In this document: positions 1-5,570 of the stretch, in pieces
Layout of the letters: each line of letters begins with the position of its first letter
Position numbering within the stretch: position 1 is the first letter of the stretch
Assembly: GCA_004282995.1 (NCBI GenBank)
Contig: SHLU01000157.1
Span: 1 to 5,570, forward strand
Length of the DNA stretch: 5,570 bases
DNA from: Sphingomonadaceae bacterium
GTDB lineage: Bacteria; Pseudomonadota; Alphaproteobacteria; Sphingomonadales; Sphingomonadaceae
Direction: 5' to 3'
The notes under the pieces: generated by a model
Told to the model about the DNA's origin: nothing
The model's input: only the letters and a program-made list of their open reading frames with translations
The model's database searches: none
Program-made: the position numbers and the translations under genes

Positions 1-603
1 CTGCGGGCGGGCGCCGTCCACGCGCTGGGGGGGGCTCCTTCGACAGATCTTCTGGACCGCATTGTACCTCACACCGCCCTGCCGTTGGCGGACGATGCGC
101 TACTTGACCATTTGCGATCGGGGACCAGTGCCGAGGAGTGGATGAGCACGCTTGAGGATTTCATGGAAGCGCTGGTCGAGCAGGCGGGGCGAAAGAAGCC
201 CGATCCGGTGTCAGCCGGATTTCACCAACTCGCCCTCGAAGACCCGAATATTCCGGTATCCGAATGTGCCGAGCGGCTGAATGTCGACCAGCGGCGGCTG
301 GAGCGGATCGTGAAGCGCGATTTTGGCCTGTCGCCCAAACGGGTGCTCCGCCGCGCCCGCGCTCTCGACCTGGCCGCGTATCTGTGCGGCGTGGCGGATG
401 ACACCGAAGCGCAGGAACTTGCACTGCGTTACTTCGACCAGTCGCACCTCAACCGGGAATTCACGGCCATGTTCGGGATGACCCCCCGGCGTTTTCTCGA
501 CACCCCTCAGCCACTGTTGACGATCACGCTCGAATCGCGTCAGGCGCGGCGGCTGGAAGAACTCGACCGGATCGGACAGGGCGAAAAGCGTCCCTGGCAA
601 TAG
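1..603 (+). CDS. AraC-family transcription regulator, 5'-truncated by the window edge
   Basis: This is a cytoplasmic DNA-binding regulator whose targets and ligand cannot be told from the sequence. The frame is open from base 1, giving 200 visible residues that end at TAG. A TTG at 85 could be read as a start, but the 28 codons before it continue a sensible effector-domain end (LRAGAVHAL, then DLLDR), so I treat the gene as starting outside the window. The AraC DNA-binding domain covers roughly residues 76-170 of the fragment. The first helix-turn-helix is around IPVSECAERLNVDQRRLERI. The second carries the family hallmark FDQSHLNREFTAMFGMTPRRF. A charged tail of about 30 residues follows. 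The upstream part resembles the effector domain of sphingomonad AraC proteins, but too little is present to name it. It converges on prs with 21 bases between stop codons. The family is certain; the function is not. Confidence 0.9.
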   Translation: MRAGAVHALGGAPSTDLLDRIVPHTALPLADDALLDHLRSGTSAEEWMSTLEDFMEALVEQAGRKKPDPVSAGFHQLALEDPNIPVSECAERLNVDQRRLERIVKRDFGLSPKRVLRRARALDLAAYLCGVADDTEAQELALRYFDQSHLNREFTAMFGMTPRRFLDTPQPLLTITLESRQARRLEELDRIGQGEKRPWQ

Positions 604-624
604 GGCGCCCGGCCCAGGAAATGC

Positions 625-1560
<936 letters not shown>

Positions 1561-1597
1561 TAGAGCGTCCCCGGATGTTGCGAGCCGGCCTGTGCGA

Positions 1598-1619
1598 CTC
1601 GGATGAGCCTCGGATTAGC
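1598..1619. repeat. Two-copy 11-base tandem repeat upstream of prs
   Basis: CTCGGATGAGC (1598-1608) is followed directly by CTCGGATTAGC (1609-1619), identical at 10 of 11 positions. The unit length is about one turn of the helix, so the copies present the same face of the DNA, as direct half-sites for a regulator often do. It lies in the 116-base glpX-prs gap, 38 bases before the prs start codon. That the repeat exists is read directly; a regulatory role is inference, and it could be chance slippage. Confidence 0.5.
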
Positions 1620-1676
1620 CGCCTGCCATCCTAATGCAACATAATGCGCGGCATTCTCCCCGCTGCGTCGCAAAGG

Positions 1677-2684
1677 TCAAATGCGGTGCTCGCCCCGAAT
1701 CCAGCGTACCGTACCACTCGATGCGCGCATGACTACGCTTTCGGTCGTCATTACCCGCGCGCCGCCAATACCATGTTTTCGTTTGACACCATCGAGCAGC
1801 GAGCCCTGGGTGACGCCGGTTGCGGCGAAGATGCAATCGCCTTTCGCCAGGTCTTCCAGCTTGTAGATACGGTCGAGGTCTTCGATGCCCCATTTGCGGG
1901 CGCGCGCCTTCTCGTCTTCATTGCGGAACACCAGCCGGCCATTGAACTGGCCGCCGACACAGCGCAGCGCAGCGGCGGCGAGCACGCCTTCAGGCGCGCC
2001 ACCCTGGCCCATATAGAGGTCGATGGTGGTGTCCTCGTCGGTCACCGCGATCACCCCGGCCACATCGCCGTCACCGATCAGTACCACGCCGCAACCCAGG
2101 CCGCGCAATTCGGCAATCAGGTCCGCATGGCGCGGGCGATCGAGCACGCAAATGATGATATCCGACGGCTTCACGCCTTTCGCCTCTGCCACTGCCTTGA
2201 CGTTCTCGGTCGGACTTTTGGCAATGTCGATAATACCCTCGGGATAACCCGGGCCGACCGCCAGCTTATCCATGTAAGTATCGGGCGCGTTGAGCAGGCA
2301 GCCCTTTTCAGCCGCCGCCAGCACCGCCAGCGCGTTGGGGCCAGCCTTGGCGGTGATGGTAGTACCTTCGAGCGGGTCGAGCGCGATGTCTATCTTCGGC
2401 CCCTTGCCCGGAGCGCCGCCGACTTTCTCGCCAATATAAAGCATCGGCGCTTCGTCGCGCTCGCCTTCGCCGATGACCACGGTGCCATCGATGTAAAGCT
2501 CGTCGAAGGCCCGACGCATGGCTTCGACCGCGGCGGCATCGGCCGCCTTTTCGTCACCGCGACCAATCAGGTCCGAAGCGGCGATGGCAGCGGCTTCGGT
2601 CACACGGACCATTTCCATCACCAATACGCGATCGAGAACCGAGCTGGCCTTGGTTGCAGAGATCGATCCGGTAGCGGTATTCAT
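1677..2684 (-). CDS. glpX: Fructose-1,6-bisphosphatase, class II (GlpX type)
   Basis: The enzyme removes the 1-phosphate of fructose-1,6-bisphosphate to give fructose-6-phosphate, the committed step of gluconeogenesis; it is metal dependent and cytoplasmic. The protein has 335 residues, the usual size of the family. Motifs in order are GRGDEKAADAAAVEAMR (41-57), GEGERDEAPML (72-82), DPLEGT (103-108), LDRPRH (181-186), GGAPEGVLAAAAL (228-240) and FAATGVTQGSLLDGV (286-300). By comparison with E. coli GlpX, the likely metal ligands are D44, E73, D103 and E232, all present. ATG at 2684 is supported by AAGGGA ten bases upstream (plus-strand 2695-2700). Some alphaproteobacterial and cyanobacterial relatives also act on sedoheptulose-1,7-bisphosphate, which cannot be decided here. 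It follows hom on the same strand after 114 bases, and I recall the hom-glpX pair as common in sphingomonads. Confidence 0.97.
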   Translation of the reverse strand: MNTATGSISATKASSVLDRVLVMEMVRVTEAAAIAASDLIGRGDEKAADAAAVEAMRRAFDELYIDGTVVIGEGERDEAPMLYIGEKVGGAPGKGPKIDIALDPLEGTTITAKAGPNALAVLAAAEKGCLLNAPDTYMDKLAVGPGYPEGIIDIAKSPTENVKAVAEAKGVKPSDIIICVLDRPRHADLIAELRGLGCGVVLIGDGDVAGVIAVTDEDTTIDLYMGQGGAPEGVLAAAALRCVGGQFNGRLVFRNEDEKARARKWGIEDLDRIYKLEDLAKGDCIFAATGVTQGSLLDGVKRKHGIGGARVMTTESVVMRASSGTVRWIRGEHRI

Positions 2685-2733
2685 GGCGATACAGTCCCTT
2701 CAGAAGTTCGGGGGGCGCCTAGACTGGCATGCT

Positions 2734-2764
2734 GGCAATGTCGATACGTCGGGCGACATTTGCC
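2734..2764 (-). promoter_or_regulatory. Stem-loop in the hom-glpX gap
   Basis: GGCAATGTCG (2734-2743) pairs with CGACATTTGCC (2754-2764) around a 10-base loop. The stem is 10 base pairs with one unpaired T. In the minus-strand transcript it lies 34 bases after the hom stop and 49 bases before the glpX start. No run of U follows, so it is not a standard intrinsic terminator. It may separate or stabilise the hom and glpX messages or belong to the glpX leader. Structure is read directly; role is inference. Confidence 0.45.
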
Positions 2765-2798
2765 CCCGCGCGCGGAGGCAGTGCCAAACTGGACCGCG

Positions 2799-4121
2799 TC
2801 AATTGCGCAAGATTGGCATGACCAGCGGTTCTGCTACCAAGCTGTCCGATCCCTCGAGCATCGCTACGGCCTGGCGGACGTTGCGGACCGGACCGGTATG
2901 CGTGACCATCGCCACCAGCACTCCGCCATCGCCATTGGCTTCACCTTCCTGGATCAAACTCTGGATCGAGACCCCGGCATCCCGCATCGCCGCCGCGATT
3001 TCGGCCAGCACGCCCGGACGATCGGCTACCATGAAGCGGATGTAGGACCGGCTTTCGCGGGCGCCGCTGTCAGCCTTGGCCGCAGCAACCAGTGACGCGA
3101 CGGGGACCGAGAAAGGAGCCCCGCTTTCGCCGCGTGCCAGATCGATGAGATCAGCCACGACCGCGCTCGCTGTCGGCCCGTCACCGGCCCCGGCGCCCTG
3201 GAACAGCAGTCGGCCCGCGAAATTGCCCTCGGCAACGACCGCGTTTGTCGGGCCGGCGATCGGAGCCAGCGGATGATCCTTGGCCACCAGGCACGGGCGC
3301 ACGCGTTGTAGCAGGCGCGTTTCCGCCGGGGCATGTTCCATATCGGCGACGCCAATCAGCCGGATGACGTAACCCAGTGCATCGGCCTGCGCGATATCGA
3401 CAGCCCGCACCTGCCTGATGCCTTCGACTTCCACGCTGTCAAAATCGATCTCTGTCCCGAATGCCAGCGCCGCGAGGATGGCCAGCTTGTGTGCGGCGTC
3501 GACGCCGTCGATATCGAAGGCCGGATCGGCCTCGGCAAATCCGCGGGCCTGCGCATCGGCCAGCGATTCGCCGAAATCGGCACCGCTCGCCTCCATCGCT
3601 GTCAGGATGTAGTTGCAGGTCCCGTTGAGAATTCCGTAAACCCGCTCGATGACATTGGCGGCAGCCCCTTCGCGCAGCCCCTTGACGACCGGGATGCCGC
3701 CAGCGACCGCCGCTTCGAACCGCAAACCGCAACCGTGCGCTTCAGCCATCTGCGCCAGTTCCATGCCGTGATGCGCCACCATGGCCTTGTTGGCTGTGAC
3801 CAGGCCCCTGCCCGCTGCCAGGGTCTGCCGCGCCAGCGTCAGCGCCGGTCCGTCAGAGCCGCCGACCAGTTCAACTACAACGTCGACATCGTCGTGCGCG
3901 GCAAGTTCGGCCATGTCGTCGCACCAGGCGTAGCCGCCCAGGTCGCCACCGCGGTCCCGATGGCGCTCGCGCGCGCAAACGGCGGTAATCCTGATCGCCC
4001 GACCGGCTCGTTGTTCCACCAGCTTACCATTCTGCTCGAGCAGGCGGATGACACCGGTGCCGACCGTGCCGAGACCGGCAAGACCTACACGCAAGGGCGA
4101 CAATGAAGACGGCTGTTCCAT
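2799..4121 (-). CDS. hom: Homoserine dehydrogenase with C-terminal ACT domain
   Basis: The enzyme reduces L-aspartate-4-semialdehyde to L-homoserine with NAD(P)H, the branch point toward threonine and methionine, in the cytoplasm. The 440 residues match the usual single-function bacterial form (about 430-440); there is no aspartokinase fusion. A nucleotide-binding fold opens with GLAGLGTVGTG (13-23), followed by VTANKAMVAHHG (108-119) with the conserved lysine K112. NGTCNYIL (166-173) comes next. The catalytic signature GFAEADPAFDIDGVDAAHKLAI (194-215) contains the expected E197, D208 and K212. An ACT domain follows at about 361-433 (RFMVADRPGVLAEIAAAMRDAGVSIQS), which suggests feedback control by threonine. 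The start at 4121 fits the short N-terminus of relatives, but I see no Shine-Dalgarno before it; instead a perfect hairpin stands three bases upstream. The gene lies 78 bases downstream of an exported-protein gene. Confidence 0.97.
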   Translation of the reverse strand: MEQPSSLSPLRVGLAGLGTVGTGVIRLLEQNGKLVEQRAGRAIRITAVCARERHRDRGGDLGGYAWCDDMAELAAHDDVDVVVELVGGSDGPALTLARQTLAAGRGLVTANKAMVAHHGMELAQMAEAHGCGLRFEAAVAGGIPVVKGLREGAAANVIERVYGILNGTCNYILTAMEASGADFGESLADAQARGFAEADPAFDIDGVDAAHKLAILAALAFGTEIDFDSVEVEGIRQVRAVDIAQADALGYVIRLIGVADMEHAPAETRLLQRVRPCLVAKDHPLAPIAGPTNAVVAEGNFAGRLLFQGAGAGDGPTASAVVADLIDLARGESGAPFSVPVASLVAAAKADSGARESRSYIRFMVADRPGVLAEIAAAMRDAGVSIQSLIQEGEANGDGGVLVAMVTHTGPVRNVRQAVAMLEGSDSLVAEPLVMPILRN

Positions 4122-4124
4122 GGC

Positions 4125-4139
4125 CGCTAGGCTCTAGCG
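4125..4139 (-). promoter_or_regulatory. Hairpin directly before the hom start codon
   Basis: CGCTAG (4125-4130) and CTAGCG (4134-4139) form a perfect 6-base inverted repeat with a 3-base loop. In the hom message it ends three bases before the AUG, where a ribosome binding site would be, and no purine-rich Shine-Dalgarno is otherwise visible. It could limit hom translation or simply mark a leaderless-like or weak initiation site. The structure is clear; the effect is inference. Confidence 0.45.
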
Positions 4140-4144
4140 ATGCT

Positions 4145-4154
4145 CGCCCGGGCG
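4145..4154. repeat. Perfect 10-base palindrome upstream of hom
   Basis: CGCCCGGGCG is a perfect palindrome 24 bases upstream of the hom start codon, close to the hairpin before that codon. The rest of the 78-base gap shows no convincing promoter or terminator. In GC-rich DNA such a palindrome can easily arise by chance, so a role as protein binding site is only a possibility. Confidence 0.3.
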
Positions 4155-4199
4155 GGGGAACCAGTTAATCTTGGTATGGCGCTAGCTGGCCTTACGCGG

Positions 4200-5069
4200 T
4201 CACGCTGCTGGCGGGGGCATCCGGGTCCGGTTGCACGCACCGAGCTGTTCGAGCACGTAGCGATAATCGTTCTCGGCGCGGGCGCGGTCGGCCCGATCCT
4301 GGCTCAGATGAGCCGAACTCGGCAGTTCGCGCGGCAAAAAGCAGGCCAGGCGATACCAGTTGAGCGTCTGCGGCTGTGGTGCCCGCACCGCCTGGTCGAC
4401 GATTTCGGAATAGGACACGCCCCATGCCGGGGGCGAACCGGGGCGGCGCACCACGCTCAGCGCGACCGGGGCCCCGTTGGATGTGGCAAGGAATATCTGG
4501 GTTTCGGACTCTCCGCTGAGATTGCCGGCAACCGAAAGCGCATCGCGTATCCCGACCACTACGGGCGGAGCCGTGGGCGCGGCCATTTGGGCGAGAACCG
4601 GGCGCAGCCTTTGTTCAAGCGCGGGTGTCCACTGCAATTGGGCATCAGGAGCGACCAACTGGATCTCGCCTGGTCGTCCCGGTACCGGCCGTGCGAACAG
4701 CACGACCTCGGATTTCTTCAACTTGGGTGCTTTGCCCTTCGCGTTGAGAGGCACGTCGACAAGATAGCGCAACGATTCGCCCACGGGCGCACTGCCCGTG
4801 ATCAGCGCCAGCGTTTCGGCCTCGATATAGAGCCTGGTATAACCGGGAGCGACACCCGGTGCCCGCTCGGGCCTCAACTCGGCTTGCTTCTTGATCTTGG
4901 CGCGCACCACCATCTTCGCCGCATCGGAAAGGTCGGCAATGTCGGTCCAGGTAAGCGTGCTGGCGGGCTCGCCCTGCTGCATCGCGTGGGCGGCCCCGAT
5001 GGGCGGGGTCACGCAGAGTGCCAGCGCGGCTGTCGCGGTCAGGGCTAGGCGAATCGATGGGATCGGCAT
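4200..5069 (-). CDS. Exported protein of unknown function
   Basis: I do not recognise a named family. The 289-residue product opens with a typical Sec signal peptide: a short basic start (MPIPSIR), a hydrophobic core (LALTATAALALCV) and an AHA site predicting cleavage after residue 29. A periplasmic or secreted location is therefore likely, and no lipoprotein box is seen. The mature part has a helical, Lys/Arg-rich stretch (about 43-70), then strand-like segments (YTRLYIEAETLALITG, RYLVDVPL, EVVLFARPV). A Pro/Ala linker (163-170) leads to a second strand-rich half and a charged, helical C-terminal stretch (about 255-277). The mature part has two cysteines, C243 and C279, which could form a disulfide. 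The signal peptide supports ATG at 5069; only a weak GAAAG lies 8 bases before it. It is followed on the same strand by hom and is divergent from tonB. I recall similar uncharacterised exported proteins in sphingomonads, but assign no function. Confidence 0.85.
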   Translation of the reverse strand: MPIPSIRLALTATAALALCVTPPIGAAHAMQQGEPASTLTWTDIADLSDAAKMVVRAKIKKQAELRPERAPGVAPGYTRLYIEAETLALITGSAPVGESLRYLVDVPLNAKGKAPKLKKSEVVLFARPVPGRPGEIQLVAPDAQLQWTPALEQRLRPVLAQMAAPTAPPVVVGIRDALSVAGNLSGESETQIFLATSNGAPVALSVVRRPGSPPAWGVSYSEIVDQAVRAPQPQTLNWYRLACFLPRELPSSAHLSQDRADRARAENDYRYVLEQLGACNRTRMPPPAA

Positions 5070-5104
5070 GAGGTGGACTTTCGTTCTACGGTTGGTCGCG
5101 GCTG

Positions 5105-5134
5105 CGGAACCGTTCGCCCCTATGCTCGGTTCCG
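5105..5134. promoter_or_regulatory. Inverted repeat resembling an EcfG-type stress promoter on both strands
   Basis: CGGAACCG (5105-5112) and CGGTTCCG (5127-5134) are perfect inverted arms around 14 bases; three further outer pairs form if G5104 is bulged out. Each strand reads GGAAC, 17 bases, then GGTT. The alphaproteobacterial general-stress sigma factor EcfG is known to favour GGAAC, 16-17 bases, CGTT, so this differs at one -10 base. On the minus strand it would start transcription about 30 bases before the exported-protein gene. It could equally be an operator or an RNA stem-loop in that gene's leader. Confidence 0.35.
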
Positions 5135-5144
5135 AGCTGTGAAT

Positions 5145-5198
5145 CGACCCTTAACCGATAAAGCGTTTGCGCCAGCATTGGACAATAGCTAAGGGTCG
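5145..5198. repeat. Perfect 9-base inverted repeat with 36-base spacer, flanking a promoter candidate
   Basis: CGACCCTTA (5145-5153) is matched by TAAGGGTCG (5190-5198). The arm centres are 45 bases apart. The pair brackets the minus-strand promoter candidate at 5157-5185, one arm near the expected transcript start and the other just upstream of the -35. That layout would suit a repressor acting across the promoter. One such pair in a region of this size could occur by chance, so the role is inference. Confidence 0.4.
5157..5185 (-). promoter_or_regulatory. Sigma-70-like promoter candidate for the exported-protein gene
   Basis: On the minus strand TTGTCC (5180-5185) and TTTATC (5157-5162) are separated by exactly 17 bases. 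They match the E. coli consensus at 4 of 6 and 3 of 6 positions, which is modest but not unusual for alphaproteobacteria. Transcription would begin near 5150, leaving a leader of about 80 bases before ATG at 5069. Confidence 0.35.
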
Positions 5199-5207
5199 GA
5201 CGGTCCG
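5197..5207. repeat. Odd palindrome CGGAC-G-GTCCG
   Basis: Two perfect 5-base arms flank one central G (5202). With a one-base centre it cannot fold as RNA but would suit a dimeric DNA-binding protein. It overlaps the right arm of the 5145-5198 inverted repeat by two bases and shares CGGA and TCCG ends with the palindrome at 5234-5246. Confidence 0.35.
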
Positions 5208-5233
5208 GGGCTGGAGAGATAAAACAATCTACC

Positions 5234-5246
5234 CGGATTGAATCCG
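5234..5246. repeat. Odd palindrome CGGATT-G-AATCCG
   Basis: Two perfect 6-base arms flank a central G (5240), a 13-base symmetric site of the kind bound by helix-turn-helix dimers. It lies 141 bases upstream of the tonB start. It is the longest compact palindrome in the divergent region and the strongest single operator candidate; the binding protein is unknown. Confidence 0.4.
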
Positions 5247-5274
5247 TTTAGGGGGGCCAGGCGGTCGGCGCATT

Positions 5275-5285
5275 GTCGATTCGAC
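5275..5285. repeat. Odd palindrome GTCGA-T-TCGAC
   Basis: Two perfect 5-base arms flank a central T (5280), 102 bases upstream of tonB. Its sequence differs from the other two odd palindromes, so they need not bind the same protein. Confidence 0.3.
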
Positions 5286-5322
5286 GGTTTGCGGCTCCTT
5301 CGAGATGGATGAATGGATCGCC

Positions 5323-5342
5323 GTCCGGTGCAGGCGCCGGAC
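5323..5342 (+). promoter_or_regulatory. GC-rich hairpin in the presumed tonB leader
   Basis: GTCCGG (5323-5328) pairs with CCGGAC (5337-5342). A T-G wobble and one more G-C pair extend the stem to 8 base pairs with the four-base loop CAGG. It ends 44 bases before the tonB start codon, so it lies in the tonB leader if transcription begins upstream. It has no U tract and does not look like an intrinsic terminator. Confidence 0.45.
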
Positions 5343-5349
5343 ATGAGAA

Positions 5350-5364
5350 GCCGGGATCACCGGC
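5350..5364 (+). promoter_or_regulatory. Second hairpin just before the tonB ribosome binding site
   Basis: GCCGG (5350-5354) and CCGGC (5360-5364) form five G-C pairs around the loop GATCA. It starts 7 bases after the previous hairpin and ends 6 bases before the GGAG of tonB, so folding or protein binding here could affect ribosome access. Confidence 0.4.
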
Positions 5365-5370
5365 GCAGAC

Positions 5371-5374
5371 GGAG
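5371..5374 (+). promoter_or_regulatory. Ribosome binding site for tonB
   Basis: GGAG lies 12 bases before the ATG at 5387, a rather long spacing. It supports that start over the in-frame ATG at 5408, which has no purine-rich sequence before it. A second ATG at 5377 lies too close to this site to be used normally and opens only an 8-codon frame including its stop. Confidence 0.5.
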
Positions 5375-5386
5375 TGATGCGACTGC

Positions 5387-5570
5387 ATGGCCTATGCTGA
5401 CCAACAGATGAGTAGCAACCGCGTTGTTGCAATTATCATCGTTGCTCTTCTCCACGTGTTGATCGGGTATACGCTCGTCACTGGTCTTGCCTACGAAGCG
5501 GCGAAAAGCGTCGTCGAGCGGGTTACGACCATCGACGTGGAAGAGCCCGAAGAGCCCGAGCCCGAGGAAG
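5387..5570 (+). CDS. tonB: TonB energy transducer, N-terminal part (cut by the window edge)
   Basis: TonB sits in the inner membrane with ExbB and ExbD and passes proton-motive force to TonB-dependent outer-membrane receptors, which are numerous in sphingomonads. Only 61 codons are visible. Residues 1-12 are a short cytoplasmic start (MAYADQQMSSNR). Residues 13-35 form one hydrophobic membrane helix with a histidine at 23, matching the conserved helix histidine of TonB (H20 in E. coli); the serine four residues earlier in E. coli is valine here (V19). A periplasmic stretch follows, VVERVTTIDVEEPEEPEPEE, the beginning of the Glu/Pro-rich spacer. The C-terminal receptor-binding domain lies outside the window. 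The start at 5387 agrees with the N-terminus I know from sphingomonad TonB proteins. It is transcribed divergently from the exported-protein gene. A TonB-like paralogue serving a special transporter cannot be excluded. Confidence 0.9.
   Translation, partial: MAYADQQMSSNRVVAIIIVALLHVLIGYTLVTGLAYEAAKSVVERVTTIDVEEPEEPEPEE

Larger units (their letters stand above)
5070..5386. other. 317-base divergent intergenic region between the exported-protein gene and tonB
   Basis: No open frame here looks like a gene. The stretch should contain the start signals of both flanking genes and is unusually rich in inverted repeats: 5105-5134, 5145-5198, 5197-5207, 5234-5246, 5275-5285, 5323-5342 and 5350-5364. 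I looked for Fur- or Irr-type iron boxes, expected before some tonB genes, and found none that I could support. No well-matched plus-strand sigma-70 promoter was found for tonB either. Confidence 0.8.

Noticed and set aside
85..87. TTG as the true start of the AraC-family gene
   Set aside because: The frame is open to the window edge and the residues before it continue the expected effector domain; no Shine-Dalgarno is visible before TTG.
593..618. Possible terminator hairpin (CCTGG/CCAGG) between the AraC gene and prs
   Set aside because: The stem is only five base pairs around a long loop, partly inside the coding end, with no run of T on either side.
1575..1642. Seven-base inverted repeat ATGTTGC / GCAACAT in the glpX-prs gap
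   Set aside because: The arms are 54 bases apart, and a match this short is expected by chance in a stretch of this size.
1644..3095. Long plus-strand open frame (483 codons) opposite glpX and the end of hom
   Set aside because: It lies antisense to two strongly identified genes, has no recognisable domain, and long opposite-strand frames are expected in GC-rich coding DNA.
3333..4106. Plus-strand open frame of 257 codons opposite hom
   Set aside because: Antisense shadow of homoserine dehydrogenase, with no domain and no plausible start signal.
4140..5048. Plus-strand open frame of 302 codons opposite the exported-protein gene
   Set aside because: It competes with a minus-strand frame that has a textbook signal peptide. 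The plus-strand translation is rich in Arg, Gly and His without any motif, as shadows usually are.
5070..5386. Fur or Irr iron-responsive operator before tonB
   Set aside because: No stretch approaches the AT-rich Fur consensus or an Irr/ICE-type box, although iron control of tonB would be reasonable biologically.
5377..5400. Seven-residue upstream frame (MRLHGLC) overlapping the tonB start
   Set aside because: Only two bases separate its ATG from GGAG, too short for normal initiation, and such tiny frames are common by chance.
5229..5432. Minus-strand open frame of 67 codons across the tonB start
   Set aside because: It overlaps the recognisable TonB N-terminus in antisense and has no domain or signal peptide.

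Overview
The window is GC-rich, gene-dense bacterial chromosome. It reads as an alphaproteobacterium of the Sphingomonadales (Sphingomonas/Erythrobacter type). The best clue is the start of a TonB energy transducer at the right edge (MAYADQQMSSNRVV, then a short membrane helix), an N-terminus I recognise from that order. The Prs, GlpX and Hom proteins fit the same group. The assignment is from memory of these families, not from a database search.

Layout, left to right. Positions 1-603 (+) hold the 3' two thirds or so of an AraC-family transcription regulator that enters from outside the window. It converges on prs (625-1560, minus), encoding ribose-phosphate pyrophosphokinase, with 21 bases between the stops. 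Upstream of prs on the same strand lie glpX (1677-2684, class II fructose-1,6-bisphosphatase), hom (2799-4121, homoserine dehydrogenase with a C-terminal ACT domain) and a gene for an exported protein of unknown function (4200-5069). The minus-strand order of transcription is therefore exported protein, hom, glpX, prs. The gaps are 78, 114 and 116 bases, so these four genes may be one loose transcription unit or several, with signals in the gaps. A 317-base region without a convincing gene (5070-5386) then separates the exported-protein gene from a divergent tonB (5387 to the edge, plus), of which only the first 61 codons are present.

The metabolic genes are housekeeping. GlpX provides fructose-6-phosphate for gluconeogenesis and the pentose phosphate pools, Prs turns ribose-5-phosphate into PRPP for nucleotides, histidine and tryptophan, and Hom commits aspartate semialdehyde to threonine and methionine. 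TonB carries proton-motive force to outer-membrane transporters. I see no mobile element, CRISPR array, RNA gene or defence system, and no convincing evidence of a new multi-gene system. The least explained parts are the exported protein and the 317-base divergent region. That region contains a promoter candidate flanked by a perfect 9-base inverted repeat, a symmetric sequence resembling the alphaproteobacterial general-stress (EcfG) promoter, three odd-length palindromes spaced about 38-40 bases apart, and two tandem hairpins just ahead of the tonB ribosome binding site.
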